Below are positions 24,072 to 34,126 of a stretch of DNA of 64,000 bases, in pieces. Each line of letters opens with the position of its first letter. Position 1 is the first letter of the stretch. Location of the stretch: assembly GCF_002078875.1 (NCBI RefSeq), contig NC_034438.1, positions 19,929,480-19,993,479 of the forward strand, in the 5' to 3' direction. Under the pieces are notes generated by a model, which was not told where the DNA came from, did not search any database, and saw only the letters and a list, made by a program, of their open reading frames with translations. The DNA is from Numida meleagris (lineage: Eukaryota > Chordata > Aves > Galliformes > Numididae). A program made the translations under genes and the position numbers.

Positions 24072-24373
24072 TGTGGGAAACTATCTACGTGACAACGGGC
24101 ACGTTTACTTGGACGTGCTGGACTCTTGAGTTGTCCTTGATGCCTTGGAACGAGTAACTTGCAAGAACAGCAGGAAGCAAAGCGCTGAGAAAAGGAGAAA
24201 CTCTGAAACAGCAAAAGCACACAGAGACTTGCTCAAGCCAACCAATCAAATAACGCCATGTTGCAGCACGCTTTTCACAAATGCGTAAAAGTCTGATTGT
24301 TCTATCAATAAACAAATCACTTGCCTAACCATATTGGTATTGTCTTGTGATCTCCAGCGTGCGTGCTGCGACA
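24072..24373 (+). promoter_or_regulatory. 5' LTR of the deleted provirus
   Basis: The LTR begins TGTGGGAA and ends CGACA. It holds a CCAAT box ('ccaatcaaa' about 24240), an AATAAA signal at about 24306-24311 and a U5 of about 60 bp. The LTR is followed by AG and then the primer binding site, the arrangement expected for a retroviral 5' LTR. No canonical TATA box is obvious; 'gtaaaag' near 24285 is the best candidate. Confidence 0.85.
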
Positions 24374-24375
24374 AG

Positions 24376-24393
24376 TGGCGCCCGAACAGGGAC
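24376..24393 (+). promoter_or_regulatory. Primer binding site for tRNA-Lys3
   Basis: TGGCGCCCGAACAGGGAC is a perfect complement to the 18-nt 3' end of tRNA-Lys3. It is preceded by the LTR end and the dinucleotide AG. This is the primer class used by betaretroviruses and lentiviruses, not by avian alpharetroviruses (tRNA-Trp), and it supports the family call. Confidence 0.95.
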
Positions 24394-24535
24394 CCCAGGA
24401 AAGGGGCCTGGAACCGCTGGAAATAAACGGACGACCACGATGGTCCTCAAAATCTGCTGAGAGGCAGCGCGGAGGCATAGTACCACGAGCCTGGCTGAAG
24501 GAGGAGGGGACGCCCCCAGGTCAACCGGGACGAGA

Positions 24536-25126
24536 ATGGAGCGGAGTTCAGCGGTGAGTCTCCTTCTCGCTATGCTCTCTAAGAGAGGGGAATCAATCTC
24601 GCAAAAAGACTTAGAGAGATTAATAGACTGGGGAAAAGAGCGAGGACGTTTTCAGGATGGAGCCTTGCTTTTCTCCATCGACGAGTGGCGAGCGATGGGC
24701 GATTCTCTATGGGAGGCTGCTAAAAAGAAAGCCACACGAAAGACTATAAGGTCCTAGGTCATGCCTGGAGGACACTAATCAATGCCTTGCGATCTATGAA
24801 AGAGGAGCGCCGTGTCGCTGAGGCAGCCTCGCAGCTGCTGCACCCTGCTGTCAACACAGTTACCGTAGCACCAGGTGGCTCTCATCTCTTCGCTCAGCCC
24901 CAAGGTTGCCCGAAGGGGTTGGTGGAGAAACTGAAAGAGAGAGTTTTGGACCTGCGGTGGCAGGAAGAGCCACTACCAATCTGTGAGGATGTCCCTGAAG
25001 GGGATACGGGCTCTGACAAGCACGAAGGGAGTTCAGCTACGGCTCCTCCTTACGCTCATCTGGAGGCTGAAGTGCAGGACTTGAAGCGGCAACTAGAGAC
25101 ACTCGTGACTGTGCCACGACCAACGG
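24536..25126 (+). pseudogene. gag N-terminal remnant (matrix region), frameshifted
   Basis: Translation begins at the first ATG after the leader. The first frame (24536-24757) resembles the start of betaretroviral matrix: a short helical segment, then 'DWGKERGRF' and 'SIDEWRAMGDSLWEA'. A single-base shift near 24745 ends that frame. The gag-like sequence continues in another frame ('GHAWRTLINALRSMKEERR' upstream of 24787, then on through 'EVQDLKRQLETLV'). Residue 2 is Glu, so the myristoylation glycine common in retroviral Gag is absent. The sequence stops at the deletion junction with env near 25126. No capsid or nucleocapsid is present. Confidence 0.75.
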
Positions 25127-25282
25127 CTGAGCATTATATTTCTGTTAACCATTGTAGCATGCATTATTTTGTCTTTGGTGCGGAAATTGCTTGCACAAGC
25201 AGTCGGACAAGTGTTGCTCATGCAAAAAGAAAAAGGGGGAGATGTGGGAATTCTCCATGTTAATAATTTAATCAGAGATTAA
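25127..25282 (+). pseudogene. env 3' end (transmembrane anchor and tail)
   Basis: A 51-codon frame opens immediately after the gag junction. It starts with a hydrophobic segment of about 17 residues ('SIIFLLTIVACIILSLV'), followed by a short basic/polar cytoplasmic tail. It continues across the polypurine tract into the start of the 3' LTR position and stops at 25280-25282. An env frame overlapping PPT and U3 is normal for betaretrovirus-like elements. The ectodomain and surface subunit are missing. Confidence 0.7.
25224..25242 (+). promoter_or_regulatory. Polypurine tract of the deleted provirus
   Basis: A 19-base purine-only run (A-rich then GGGGG-AGA) lies directly before TGTGGGAA, the same 8-mer that opens the 5' LTR. 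This is the expected site of plus-strand priming. Confidence 0.8.
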
Positions 25283-25408
25283 AATGCCAAAGATAATAAG
25301 TTTAGCTTTACTTGGTGGTGGTCCAAAGGTTGGTACTCTATAGAGCTAGCAATTAATTATTTATTCCTAAGTAGTTTTGATCCAGTTATGGACATCTTTC
25401 CATGTGGA

Positions 25409-25942
25409 TAGCTCTGAAAGTAATGCCTCCCATTTATTTCCATGGAAAATGCAACAGATACAAAGAGCACAATAACACTATTTGTTAGAGCAAATTCTCA
25501 GCTACAAAACACTGTTTTCAACAGTCATCATCATTATCTGTGTATTTTTATCAGTAATGAACAAGACCCTCCATGTTGCACTTGTAAAAATCTGCTATTT
25601 GGAAACATAGCTTGTCTTTCACATTACTGTCACCATTGCTGAAACACACCACCCACTGACTCTCTGTGCTCTCATCCACTGTTTGGTCTCCATAAATGTT
25701 CAGCAAGCATCAATGAATATCAATGGACACCATTTTTTCTGCATGGAGGAATTCAACGACACACCTTTTCTTCACCCATACTTCCATGTCAGACACTGTT
25801 TTGTCAGAGTGCCTCTCTGCTGCCATCTGTCACATGGAATATTGGTGGGAAGGTTCAACCTCTGCAGCCATACCACCAACATCCACTTTTAACATTGTGG
25901 GAAAATGTAATAAAACAGAAGGCATTACTTTCAGAGCAGCCT
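25409..25942 (-). mobile_element. Internally deleted mariner (Galluhop type, MITE-like)
   Basis: The element is bounded by matching terminal inverted repeats: 'gctctgaaagtaatgcctcc' at the left and its near-complement at 25921-25940. On the minus strand it keeps a piece of the transposase N-terminus region, then jumps to the 3' end. It is about 535 bp versus roughly 1.2-1.3 kb for full-length mariners, so it is non-autonomous. The left 3' part aligns base for base with the copy at 52.4 kb ('acagatacaaagag', 'gagcaaattct-agctaca'). The region '25752-25767' supplies the empty-site reference for the LTR inserted in the other copy. Confidence 0.88.
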
Positions 25943-26478
25943 TGTGCTGTTATCTTTTATTAATAGACTTTCAAGAGTGTTTTCTTACACGTTAGATTTA
26001 GGACTTTACCAAACACACTACACATCCTATCTTTCAGGGAGATGTTGACTGAACATCAATATGTTTTGACTAAAAATTCGAATTGGATGCTGCAGGTAGA
26101 ATACTTAGCTGGAAAGAGAATTAGCCATACAAATCATTTGGTAAGCAGTGGTTTTGATGGGCTTGGCCACTTCTTCAAAGTGAGCTGAAGGAGAATGGTA
26201 TTCTTCTGCCTCTGGGTGAAAACTGGTAAAAAGTTAGAAATCTGAAAAAAGAATAGTTTGAAAGAGCAGGTATTTTCCAATTATCTCTCAGAAGCACAAA
26301 CTACTAGTTATATAAAATTCTGAAAGCTGAAATATCCTGTATTTTCAGATTTGGAGGAATATAGGCTGGGAAGGAAATCTTAAGGAGCACTGACTTCTCT
26401 GAGGCCTTTATGTCAGGTGTTTCAAAGGATTGTCACATCAGGAGTCACCTTAAAATAAGACCTTATCTTTTAGCCTGA

Positions 26479-26495
26479 GTATATATATATATATA
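26479..26495. repeat. (AT)n microsatellite
   Basis: A short pure TA-dinucleotide run. Confidence 0.85.
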
Positions 26496-29160
26496 CTATA
26501 TTCTTATATAGTTATCCTTATTGTATTACTCCACCTATTAATATTTTTAATCATAAAACAGCCCTCTTTTCTGTACAGCAGTGCAGTAAACAGATTCTAG
26601 TTCCTACAGGCTTGTATTTTTCAAATATGTAATGAATTTCCATTTTAATTTGAGATGAGCTGTGAGCTTAAGATGGCAGATGTTTCTGACTGTTTTCAGG
26701 AAATCATCTTCTAAAAAACATTTTCAATTTTGTTTTTTTTTGCTCACTTCATTACTTCATCTCACTGTCCACGTTTTACTGGAAAGGTGATTGTAGGTGT
26801 AAGTTCTCTGTGCCCTCTTTGCACCATGTTTTTCCATCAAGAGAAGAGCAAGTGGCAGTCAAGTAGAAAGATGGTTACACAAGTTCATCTTGTTGAGGAA
26901 CAGCAAAGGCAGCCTTTAGCCAGAGGAACCCTGGATCCGAAGAACCTCACTGAAAAACATGATATGAAATATTTTACAAAAGGAAATAAATTTGAATGGA
27001 AGATTAACGAGTAGAGAATTCTCATTAGAATTCTTAATGTAGATTTCATAAAATTGATTAATTTATTCTTCAAAAAAAAAAAAAAAGGAGGTCAGAGCTG
27101 TGTTCAGGGTGAAGTAGTCTCACACCAATGGCTCTATTTCTAAATTTCAGCAGAGATATTACTGACTTCGAAAGATTTAAAACATGCAATTTTTAAAAGC
27201 AGAACAACAAGAAGCAGGCAGTTCTTTGGTTTTTATTTACTGCATCTCTAGAAAAATTTGGATGAATCATTTAATATATTCTCTCATTTTCTTGAGGGCT
27301 CTTTTCCTGACTTGTTGCATTTACATTACTGGCACCATTAACCCAGGGTGTTTTCACCTGCTGCTCATTCCCTTTCTGCTTTGATTTCTGTGCCTAAAAA
27401 CTTACTTTCCTACCCCAACTTCTTCAATTATGAAGACTTGCATAAAATACAGAATTATATCTTCCTTATGTAACAGTTACATAAATCTTACAAATAATTA
27501 TAAAGAATTTATAGCTTTGTTGGAATGATAAGGTTACAGGGGAGATTAACATTTACTGGGTCTTTGATGTAGGACTTCTAGCCTCCAATACTGAGAAATG
27601 TGGGGGGATTCTGACTATCTTATTTGTAAGGCTAAATCTATATTTAAATTTACATTTAAATACATGTATTTAAGTAGTATTAAGTCATGATTTTGTGCTA
27701 ATGTAAAGGTACAGTCTTTGGACTCAAATGTTGCTATCACAGAGCAGAACACAGATTCGACACCTGACTTCTACTTATTGTTGTCCCAAGGCCTTCTTGC
27801 TCAAAAATATTTTTCACATTGCCAGGGGAGGACTGTATCGCACTGATCTGAATTTGGATACTGGCTACCAAATAATATATTTCCAATTAAAGATTCATTG
27901 CCAGCTTCAAGCTCTCCATTTCAGTCATGGTAACAGGGACAATTACTTTTATTGCAAATGGCTATACCATATGTCTGTGGAGACAAATAAAGATGTTGAG
28001 ATTTTTACTCAAAATGAATTAAATTACCAGCTGTAGTAAGTTATGCAGGCATCTAAATGTTTGGTCTTTGTAGATACTGTTCAGAAGGAATACAGATCTT
28101 TCCCATAGTAATCAGAGGTTGATGGCTGTTAAGATTGCGCACAAAGAGAAAGTTTTATTTCTTCTGGTTTTGAGTTTGCCAGAAACACAGAAACCATTTC
28201 CACAAAGCTATTTCTCTAAATATCTGATCCTTCTGAATTTAAAGAAAAGTGTGAATGAAAATACAGAGTCCTGAAGAACTGAGCTATGCAGTTCAAGTTT
28301 TATTAAAAGAAGCAGCTTTCTTGAAGAATGGTGAAATAAGTATCTTAAGCATTCAGGATTAATGAATTATGTCAGTGTTATGGCATTTAGTTAAAGCTGA
28401 AATGCTTTCATCATTGCTTAATCTCCAGATTATAAATCCTCTAAATCAGTAAACAGTGATTCACACCAAAGTAGGTCCTAGCTGGGTTCTTTTTCTTCCA
28501 GTTCTTTGCATTCACTCATCATCATTTTGATTCTTGTTCTGGTCTTCTCTATGAGAAGGCAACACATTTTTTTTGAACTGTTGTTCTCCTTCTCAACTAT
28601 ATCAGATTATAATGTGCACAATAATTCATTGTGATGACATTTTACTTCCAGAGATTCTGGAATCTTTTTCTTGATTTAGAGTAGCAATTGTTTTCTGTCT
28701 TATTTTACCTTTGAGTGAGTTTTTTTTTTTTTTTTTTATGACAAGTAGACAATTGGCTAAAATAAAGCACTGATTACTTAGGAAAAAAAGTGAGATGCTA
28801 TTTTCTTTCCTTCTTTTTAATGGCTATATTGTGTCCGTTCAGAAACTTGCATTTCCTCTTTGGTTAAGAAACCTTATTTGCAGATGAAGAATGATGTGTT
28901 TTAGCAAGATGCCTAAAACTGTTGATCACCATTGATAAAGAAGTGATAAAATTTTTAAAGGTGTTACGATTTCCAGAAGCTTAATGATGATCCAGTGAGT
29001 ACTTAGGACTTTGACAATAAGTGTGCATTGTTTAAGTAGCATGTTTTAAAGGGAAATCTTTTTCATGATAAACAGTAAAGCTTAATCTGATGTCCTGTGA
29101 CCAGAGTGTTTGTCAGTTAGCAACTTTCTTGCTTGTATATGATTTTAAGATGTCTTTGTG

Positions 29161-29195
29161 ATCTTACAATCATATTTTTAAGATGATTGTAAGAT
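29161..29195. repeat. Perfect 13-bp inverted repeat (hairpin)
   Basis: ATCTTACAATCAT (29161-29173) and its exact reverse complement (29183-29195) are separated by 9 bases. It could form a 13-bp stem. There is no T-run or other sign of a terminator or RNA gene beside it. Confidence 0.9.
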
Positions 29196-30541
29196 GACTT
29201 GAACAATTAGATCTGTCAGCGTAAGCAGAAGATCATGCTGTATATTGAAGTATATGTGTAGCTTGATATCTCTTTTCTAAAGTTGTTTTAGTCTGCAAAA
29301 CTGGACATGAAACACTGTAATTTACATCTAATTGTAGCTCTTGGCCTCTGAGAGTGTTGCAGACTTTCTGAGGTAAATGGGAGTTTTCCTTCCAACATTA
29401 GATAAATACTACAATAAAGAGCAAAGAAGTTTGGCAGTAAATAAACCCCCTCACATTCCAGCTTGTCCTCAGATGTCAGAGGGTCCCAGGGGCCCTTTTG
29501 AGATTGTGAGTGATGCCCAATTTAGTGCTATACATCCAATCACTTTTGAATGAGCTGATGCAGCCACCCTCATGGAGTTTGGTCATGCTCAGTGAGAACT
29601 CTCATGAATAGATTGATGAACAGTGCTCTTCACTGAAGCAGTAGGTTACAGATTCTTTTGGATTGCAACTGATAAATATATTGTCTTTAGAGAACGTTTG
29701 AGTACCAATTGTGAATAATACAGCCAGTGGCAAATGCATTAAAACATGGAATAACTCGACAGAGATGTCTAAGTTTCCCAGGGAAGCACTTGGTATGGCC
29801 AAGTGTATAAATCTTACTCAGTAGGTGTCAATGTGCAGGGAAGAGAGGCTTATCCCATTGTCTGGTCCCAGAAGTCTACAGTGTCCTCCTGACTTCTTTG
29901 TGATGGTATCTTCCTCTTCTAGGCTGTTTTTATACTACTTACTTATTTTTGACTGGAACTTGACTGACTCTAGTAACGCACATTTTTGTTGCAATTGGTG
30001 TAACAGAAAATGACAACTATACAGTTCATCAGTTCCACAGTACCGAGTTCCTATCCTTACAGCGTTATCACAAAGCCTGGATGTGGTGTCTACATTCTGC
30101 CTCCCTGACATATCTCTTAGAGTCAGCATACTATGCTCCCCTAATTAACGTGTACTACTAACATATAAGGTTGTGGTTTGTGTTGCTTAGGGAATTGTCA
30201 TGGAACAGGCTCCTTGCATATTCACCATGTTCTGCCCTGGAGGTTTCCTCGGTGTTGTACCTTCTCAAGGGGGACATCTCAATATATCACCTCCAACAAC
30301 TATTCCACAATAAAGACATTTGCCAATATCGAGAAGAATATACCAGTGCTTGTATAATATTCACATCACATTTCAGTCTTGCAGAATGGATGTACTGATA
30401 ATGCTGTAGCACACAATGATGCTCTGAACTTTCGTTTTTGCTGGTCTTTACAATATCTGCTATCTTGGGCTAAGTAAAGGTGGCTTAATTCGACTGCAGC
30501 TGGCAGTGGAAAACCAAATCTCATTGTGATATCTAAACCTA

Positions 30542-31103
30542 TGTCATGGTTTTATGTTTTTTATGTTTTTTGGTTTAGTATTCCACATCATAACATTATG
30601 TAGTGCACTGGGAGTTAAAGAGTTAATGCTCCAATTCCATGGGTCATGGATACTTCCGGGTACCTGGTTCTCAGAAGAGGAGAACTTCATTTCCCAGAGG
30701 ACTGCTCACTGTTCTGTTACTGTCTTCATTCAGAGGGAAAGATAAAAACTGCTTGCATATCACGAGACGTCCCTTTTCCCTTCTCTTCCCTCCTCCTCGT
30801 CCTGGAAATGTCTCTCTCCCTAGCCATCTCACCGCCAGCACTAGAGTAAGGCCTTGCGGTTTTTGGACACTCTCTCTCATTTTATTTGATTTATTAGCTT
30901 CAATTTTAATTGTATTATATAGTGTTATTTTGCATTCCAATATATTATTTAGTAAATTAGTTTGTTTCTCCTCAGATCATTGCCGCTGTTTTGTTTTTAG
31001 GCCCATCTCCCTACCCTTTTCCTTTTCACACGGAGTGGGTCCGTGGGTCTCTCTGCCCCATTAGTCATGGAACCAGGCTGAACCTGCCAGTAAATCGTTG
31101 ACA
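30542..31103 (+). mobile_element. Solo ERVL-type LTR, copy 1 (5-bp target duplication)
   Basis: The LTR opens TGTCATGG and ends GTTGACA, so it has matching terminal inverted bases. It is flanked by a perfect 5-bp duplication ACCTA (30537-30541 and 31104-31108). Full LTR relatives occur at 40323-40851 and 53489-54005. The 5-bp duplication and the TGTCATGG start fit class III (ERVL-like) avian LTRs. No internal retroviral sequence remains, so it arose by LTR-LTR recombination. The plus orientation is inferred from a TATA-like element in the copy at 40.3 kb. The open frames inside it are spurious. Confidence 0.9.
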
Positions 31104-31755
31104 ACCTACCTGGAAACTCTCTAGCATGATTAATGGAGGATAACATGACTTACTGACAGTGGCAGAAAATATTTGCATGAGCATTAATCTACCTTCTTAG
31201 AATCATAAGAGAGTTTTTGATAGCTCTGATGTTTATGTGCCTTTAAATTTGTCTGTACCAAAGACATCCATATATCAGTGAAATGCCATACCATCCAGAG
31301 GGACTGCAATGTGAAAAATATTAAAGATGGAAATAATAGGCCAGAATCAGGGTTATTTTATACTTTCAAGTTAAATATTAAATTCTCATGTATTTTGAAA
31401 AATAGAATTGCTGATTTATTTACATTTCTTTGATTTCTTTTCAGCATGATGAATATTTAATGATTTCTTCAGAGAAGACGGATAGTAAGTGAGCATTTTT
31501 TTCTTTTCCTTGATATTAAGTCTTTGAAAGAGACATAGACATTTATGGATATTTACTGTGTATTTCTCCAGATACACAAGGTTTCAATTCATTCTCCAAC
31601 TCACTGAAGAGTCTATAACCCAGACAGTTCTTCCATTGATTTAAACAGGTAGTGTTTTTGAGAGATGAAAGCTGTTCATTCCAAAGAGTACCAAATAAAA
31701 TGTGAACATTTAATTTAAGCACATAGCCTGCATTATAAGTGTTGCATAGCCTGCA
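31104..31755. other. Unique DNA between LTR and CR1
   Basis: The stretch starts with the right copy of the ACCTA duplication. No gene, RNA or repeat is recognised. It ends where CR1 homology begins at 'aggagaccggcgtgg'. Confidence 0.6.
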
Positions 31756-31770
31756 AGGAGACCGGCGTGG

Positions 31771-32511
31771 ATGAACAGGGAGCTTTTCCTGAGGCTCCAG
31801 GAGAAAAAGAGAATCTACCTCCTGTGGAAGAAGGGACAGGCAACTCAGGGAGAGTACAAAGAGGTTATTAGGATGCGCAGGGAGAAAATTAGAAAGCCAA
31901 AGGCCCAGCTTGAACTCAGCTTGGCTGCTGGGATAAAAGGGAACAAGAAACTCTTTTACAAATATATTAACAGTAAGAGGAGGACCAAGGAGAATCTCCA
32001 TTCTTTACTGGACATGACTGGGAATGTGGCCATTGAGGACAATGAAAAGGATGAGGTTCTCAATGACTTCTTTACATCTGTCTTTAAAAGTCAGGCCAGT
32101 TATCCTCAGAGTACTCTACTCTCTGACCTGGAAGTCTCGGATAGGGAGTGGAATAAACCCCCCATGATTCAGGAGGAAATGGTCAGAGACCTACTACTCC
32201 ACCTGGACTGCCACAAGTCCATGGGGCCAGACGAGATCCACCTGAGAGTACTGAAGGAGCTGGCGGAGGAGGGAGCCAAGCCACTTTCCATCATCTATCA
32301 GCATTTCTTGTCAACTGGAGAGGTCCCAGAAGACTGGAGACTTGCCAATGTGACTCCCATCTACAAGAAGGGTCATAAGGAGGATCCGGGGAACTACAGG
32401 CCTGTCAGCCTGACCTCAGTGGCAGGGAAGGTTATGGAGCAGATTGTCCTGAGGGAGATCACACTGCATTTGCGGGACAACTGGGGAACAGGCCCAGCCA
32501 GCATGGGTTAG
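31771..32511 (+). pseudogene. CR1 ORF2: linker and reverse-transcriptase fingers (frameshifted)
   Basis: This 246-codon frame is the middle of ORF2. It has the post-endonuclease linker (Arg/Lys-rich, about residues 1-60), 'LHLDCHKSMGPDEIHLRVL' (about 147-165), then 'VPEDWRLANVTPIYKKG' and 'KEDPGNYRPVSLTSVAGKV' (about 187-223). These are RT blocks 0-2. It ends at a TAG at 32509 caused by a one-base shift within the conserved 'GFVKGRS' segment; the same protein continues in the next frame. The ATG at 31771 is internal to ORF2, not a true start. Confidence 0.9.
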
Positions 32512-32558
32512 TGAAGGGCAGGTCTTGCCTGACCAACCTGATCTCCTTCTATGATTGA

Positions 32559-33668
32559 GTGACCCGCCTGGTGGATGAGGGAAAGGCTGTTGATGTGGTC
32601 TACCTAGACTTCAGCAAAGCCTTTGACACTGTCTCCCGCAGTATTCTCCTGGAGAAGCTGGCAGCCCGTGGCTTGGACAGGTACACTCTTTGCTGGGTAA
32701 GGAGCTGGCTGGAGGGCCAGGCCCAGAGAGTGGTGGTGAATGGAGTTAAATCCAGCTGGCGACGGGTCACAAGTGGTGTTCCCCAGGCGTTGGTGCTGGA
32801 GCCTGTCCTCTTCAATGTCTTTATTGATGACCTGGATGAGGGCATTGAGAGCACCCTCAGTAAGTTTGCAGACAACACCCAGCTGGCAAGAAGTGTTGAT
32901 CTGCCTGGGGGTAGAGAGGCCCTGCAGAGAGATCTGGACAGGCTGGATTTCTGGGCTGAAGCCAATGGGATGAGGTTCAACAAGACCAAGTGCCGGGTGC
33001 TGCACTTCGGCTTCAACAACCCTAGGCAATGCTACAGGCATGGGGCAGAGTGGCTGGAAGACTATGTAGAGGAAATGGACCTGGGAGTATTGGTCGACAC
33101 TCAGCTGAGCATGAGCCAGCAGTGTGCCCAGGTGGCCAAGAAGGCCAATGGCATCCTGGCTTGTATCAGAAATAGTGTTGCCAGTAGGAGCAGGGAAGTA
33201 ATTGTCCCTCTGTACTCAGCCCTGGTGAGGCCACACCTCAAGTACTGTGTCCAGTTTTGGGCCCCCCACTGCAAGAAAGACATAGAGGCCCTGGAGCATG
33301 TTCAGAGGAGGGCAGCGAAGCTGGTGAGGGGTCTGGAGCACAGGCCTTATGAGGAGCGGCTGAGGGAGCTGGGATTGTTCAGTCTGGAGAAGAGGAGGCT
33401 CAGGGGAGACCTTATCGCTCTCTATAACCACCCGACGGGAGGTTGTAGTGAGCTGGGGGTCGGCTTCTTCTCTCTCGTAACTAGTGACAGGACGAGGGGG
33501 AATGTCCTCAAGTTGCGCCAGGGTAGATTTAGGCTGGACATTAGGAAATACTACTTTTCTGAAAGAATGGTCAGGCACTGGAACGGGCTGCCCAGGGAGG
33601 TGGTTGAGTCACTGTCCCTGGAGATGTTCAAGAAACATTTAGATATAGTGTTGAGAGATATGGTTTAG
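32559..33668 (+). pseudogene. CR1 ORF2: reverse-transcriptase palm, thumb and C-terminus
   Basis: This 369-codon frame continues ORF2 after a shift and an in-frame TGA near 32557. It has the A box '[12 protein letters not shown]' (residues 15-26, first catalytic Asp present) and the B box '[14 protein letters not shown]' (73-86, with two Gly replaced by Ala and Glu). The catalytic C box reads 'KFADNTQLA' (102-110), so the usual A-D-D is A-D-N. The CR1 C-terminal region follows with '[19 protein letters not shown]', '[14 protein letters not shown]' and '[11 protein letters not shown]'. It ends at TAG 33666-33668. The Asp-to-Asn change and the upstream breaks predict an inactive enzyme. Confidence 0.92.
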
Positions 33669-33691
33669 AGGGGTTATTAGTGGTAGGTGGA

Positions 33692-33718
33692 TGGACACAG
33701 TACTCGAGGTGTGGCCTC
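33692..33718 (-). mobile_element. 27-bp inverted CR1 scrap
   Basis: This segment is the reverse complement of CR1 coding sequence present at 33227-33253 in the element just upstream (26 of 27 bases agree, from 'gaggccacacctc' to 'gtgtcca'). It starts exactly where the plus-strand CR1 stops. The two form an inverted repeat with 438 bp between them. Confidence 0.8.
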
Positions 33719-34126
33719 TGAATCAGCAGGAGTCGTTGTATCCTTTATTACGTAATGTTTCCGGGGTGGAAACCGGAGAAGGCTGTACGCACCCATCAAG
33801 GGGCGGACCATCCACGCCGGCACCACCCGGCCCCCTTGAGGGGGCAGCGCCGCCCGGCCTGCCCGGGGGAGGGGTTACATCGGAAAAGGCAATGATGCAA
33901 GGGGGCGGGACCGATGGGCGTACCAATGGGCGTACCTTTGGGCGGGCTCAGAACGCTGATTGGTCAGAGATAGTGCAGGGCTTGACTGCACAACCCCTGT
34001 CTCCGCCCATGGGGACGTTCGGGGGAAGCGGGCAACTGGCCGTGGAGTGGCATAGAGCTGGAGCCCTCTGTAGCTGCTGCAGCCGTGCCGCACCACACCA
34101 CACAGCTCCAACCAGAAGTCCAGCAT
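33719..34126 (-). mobile_element. CpG-rich LTR-like block
   Basis: This GC- and CpG-rich segment reads like an LTR promoter on the minus strand. A CCAAT box ('gaccaatcagcg') is followed by GC boxes, a run of 12-bp units containing 'ggtacgcccat' (33913-33948), and finally AATAAAG about 25 bases before 'ctgattca'. The plus strand begins TGAATCAG at 33719. No primer binding site, polypurine tract or target duplication was found at either end. Alternatives are a host CpG-rich promoter fragment. Ends are approximate. Confidence 0.45.

Larger units (their letters stand above)
24072..25282 (+). mobile_element. Deleted betaretrovirus-like provirus (ERVK type)
   Basis: In order: a 302-bp LTR, a tRNA-Lys3 primer binding site two bases after it, an untranslated leader, a frameshifted gag N-terminal region, then directly the end of env and a polypurine tract followed by TGTGGGAA. 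That 8-mer is the same one that starts the 5' LTR. About all of gag CA/NC, pro, pol and most of env is missing at a junction near 25126. The sequence after the PPT does not resemble the 5' LTR beyond the first 8 bases, so the 3' LTR is lost or replaced. No functional genome remains. Confidence 0.85.
25943..30541. other. 4.6 kb of AT-rich unique DNA
   Basis: No gene or interspersed repeat is recognised. Contents noted: an (AT)n tract at 26479-26495, an A-run at 27071-27086, an 18-base T-run at 28720-28737, and a perfect inverted repeat at 29161-29195. The frame at 26730-27014 followed by an A-run was considered as a retrocopy, but it shows no known protein. Confidence 0.55.
31756..33691 (+). 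mobile_element. CR1 LINE, ORF2 reverse transcriptase to start of 3' UTR
   Basis: This plus-oriented copy starts inside ORF2 after the endonuclease. It runs through the complete reverse transcriptase and ORF2 C-terminus, and enters the 3' UTR ('gggttattagtggtaggtgg'), where it stops at about 33691. The terminal octamers are missing, so the 3' end was removed after insertion by the rearrangement that brought in the next 3.6 kb of retroviral debris. It is the best-preserved reverse transcriptase in the window. Confidence 0.9.

Noticed and set aside
26730..27086. Processed pseudogene (open frame followed by an A-run)
   Set aside because: The A-run is not preceded by a polyA signal at the right distance, no target duplication was found and the peptide is not recognised.
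30639..31064. 141-codon open frame on the plus strand as a gene
   Set aside because: It lies entirely within solo LTR copy 1 and is not shared as a frame by the other two copies.
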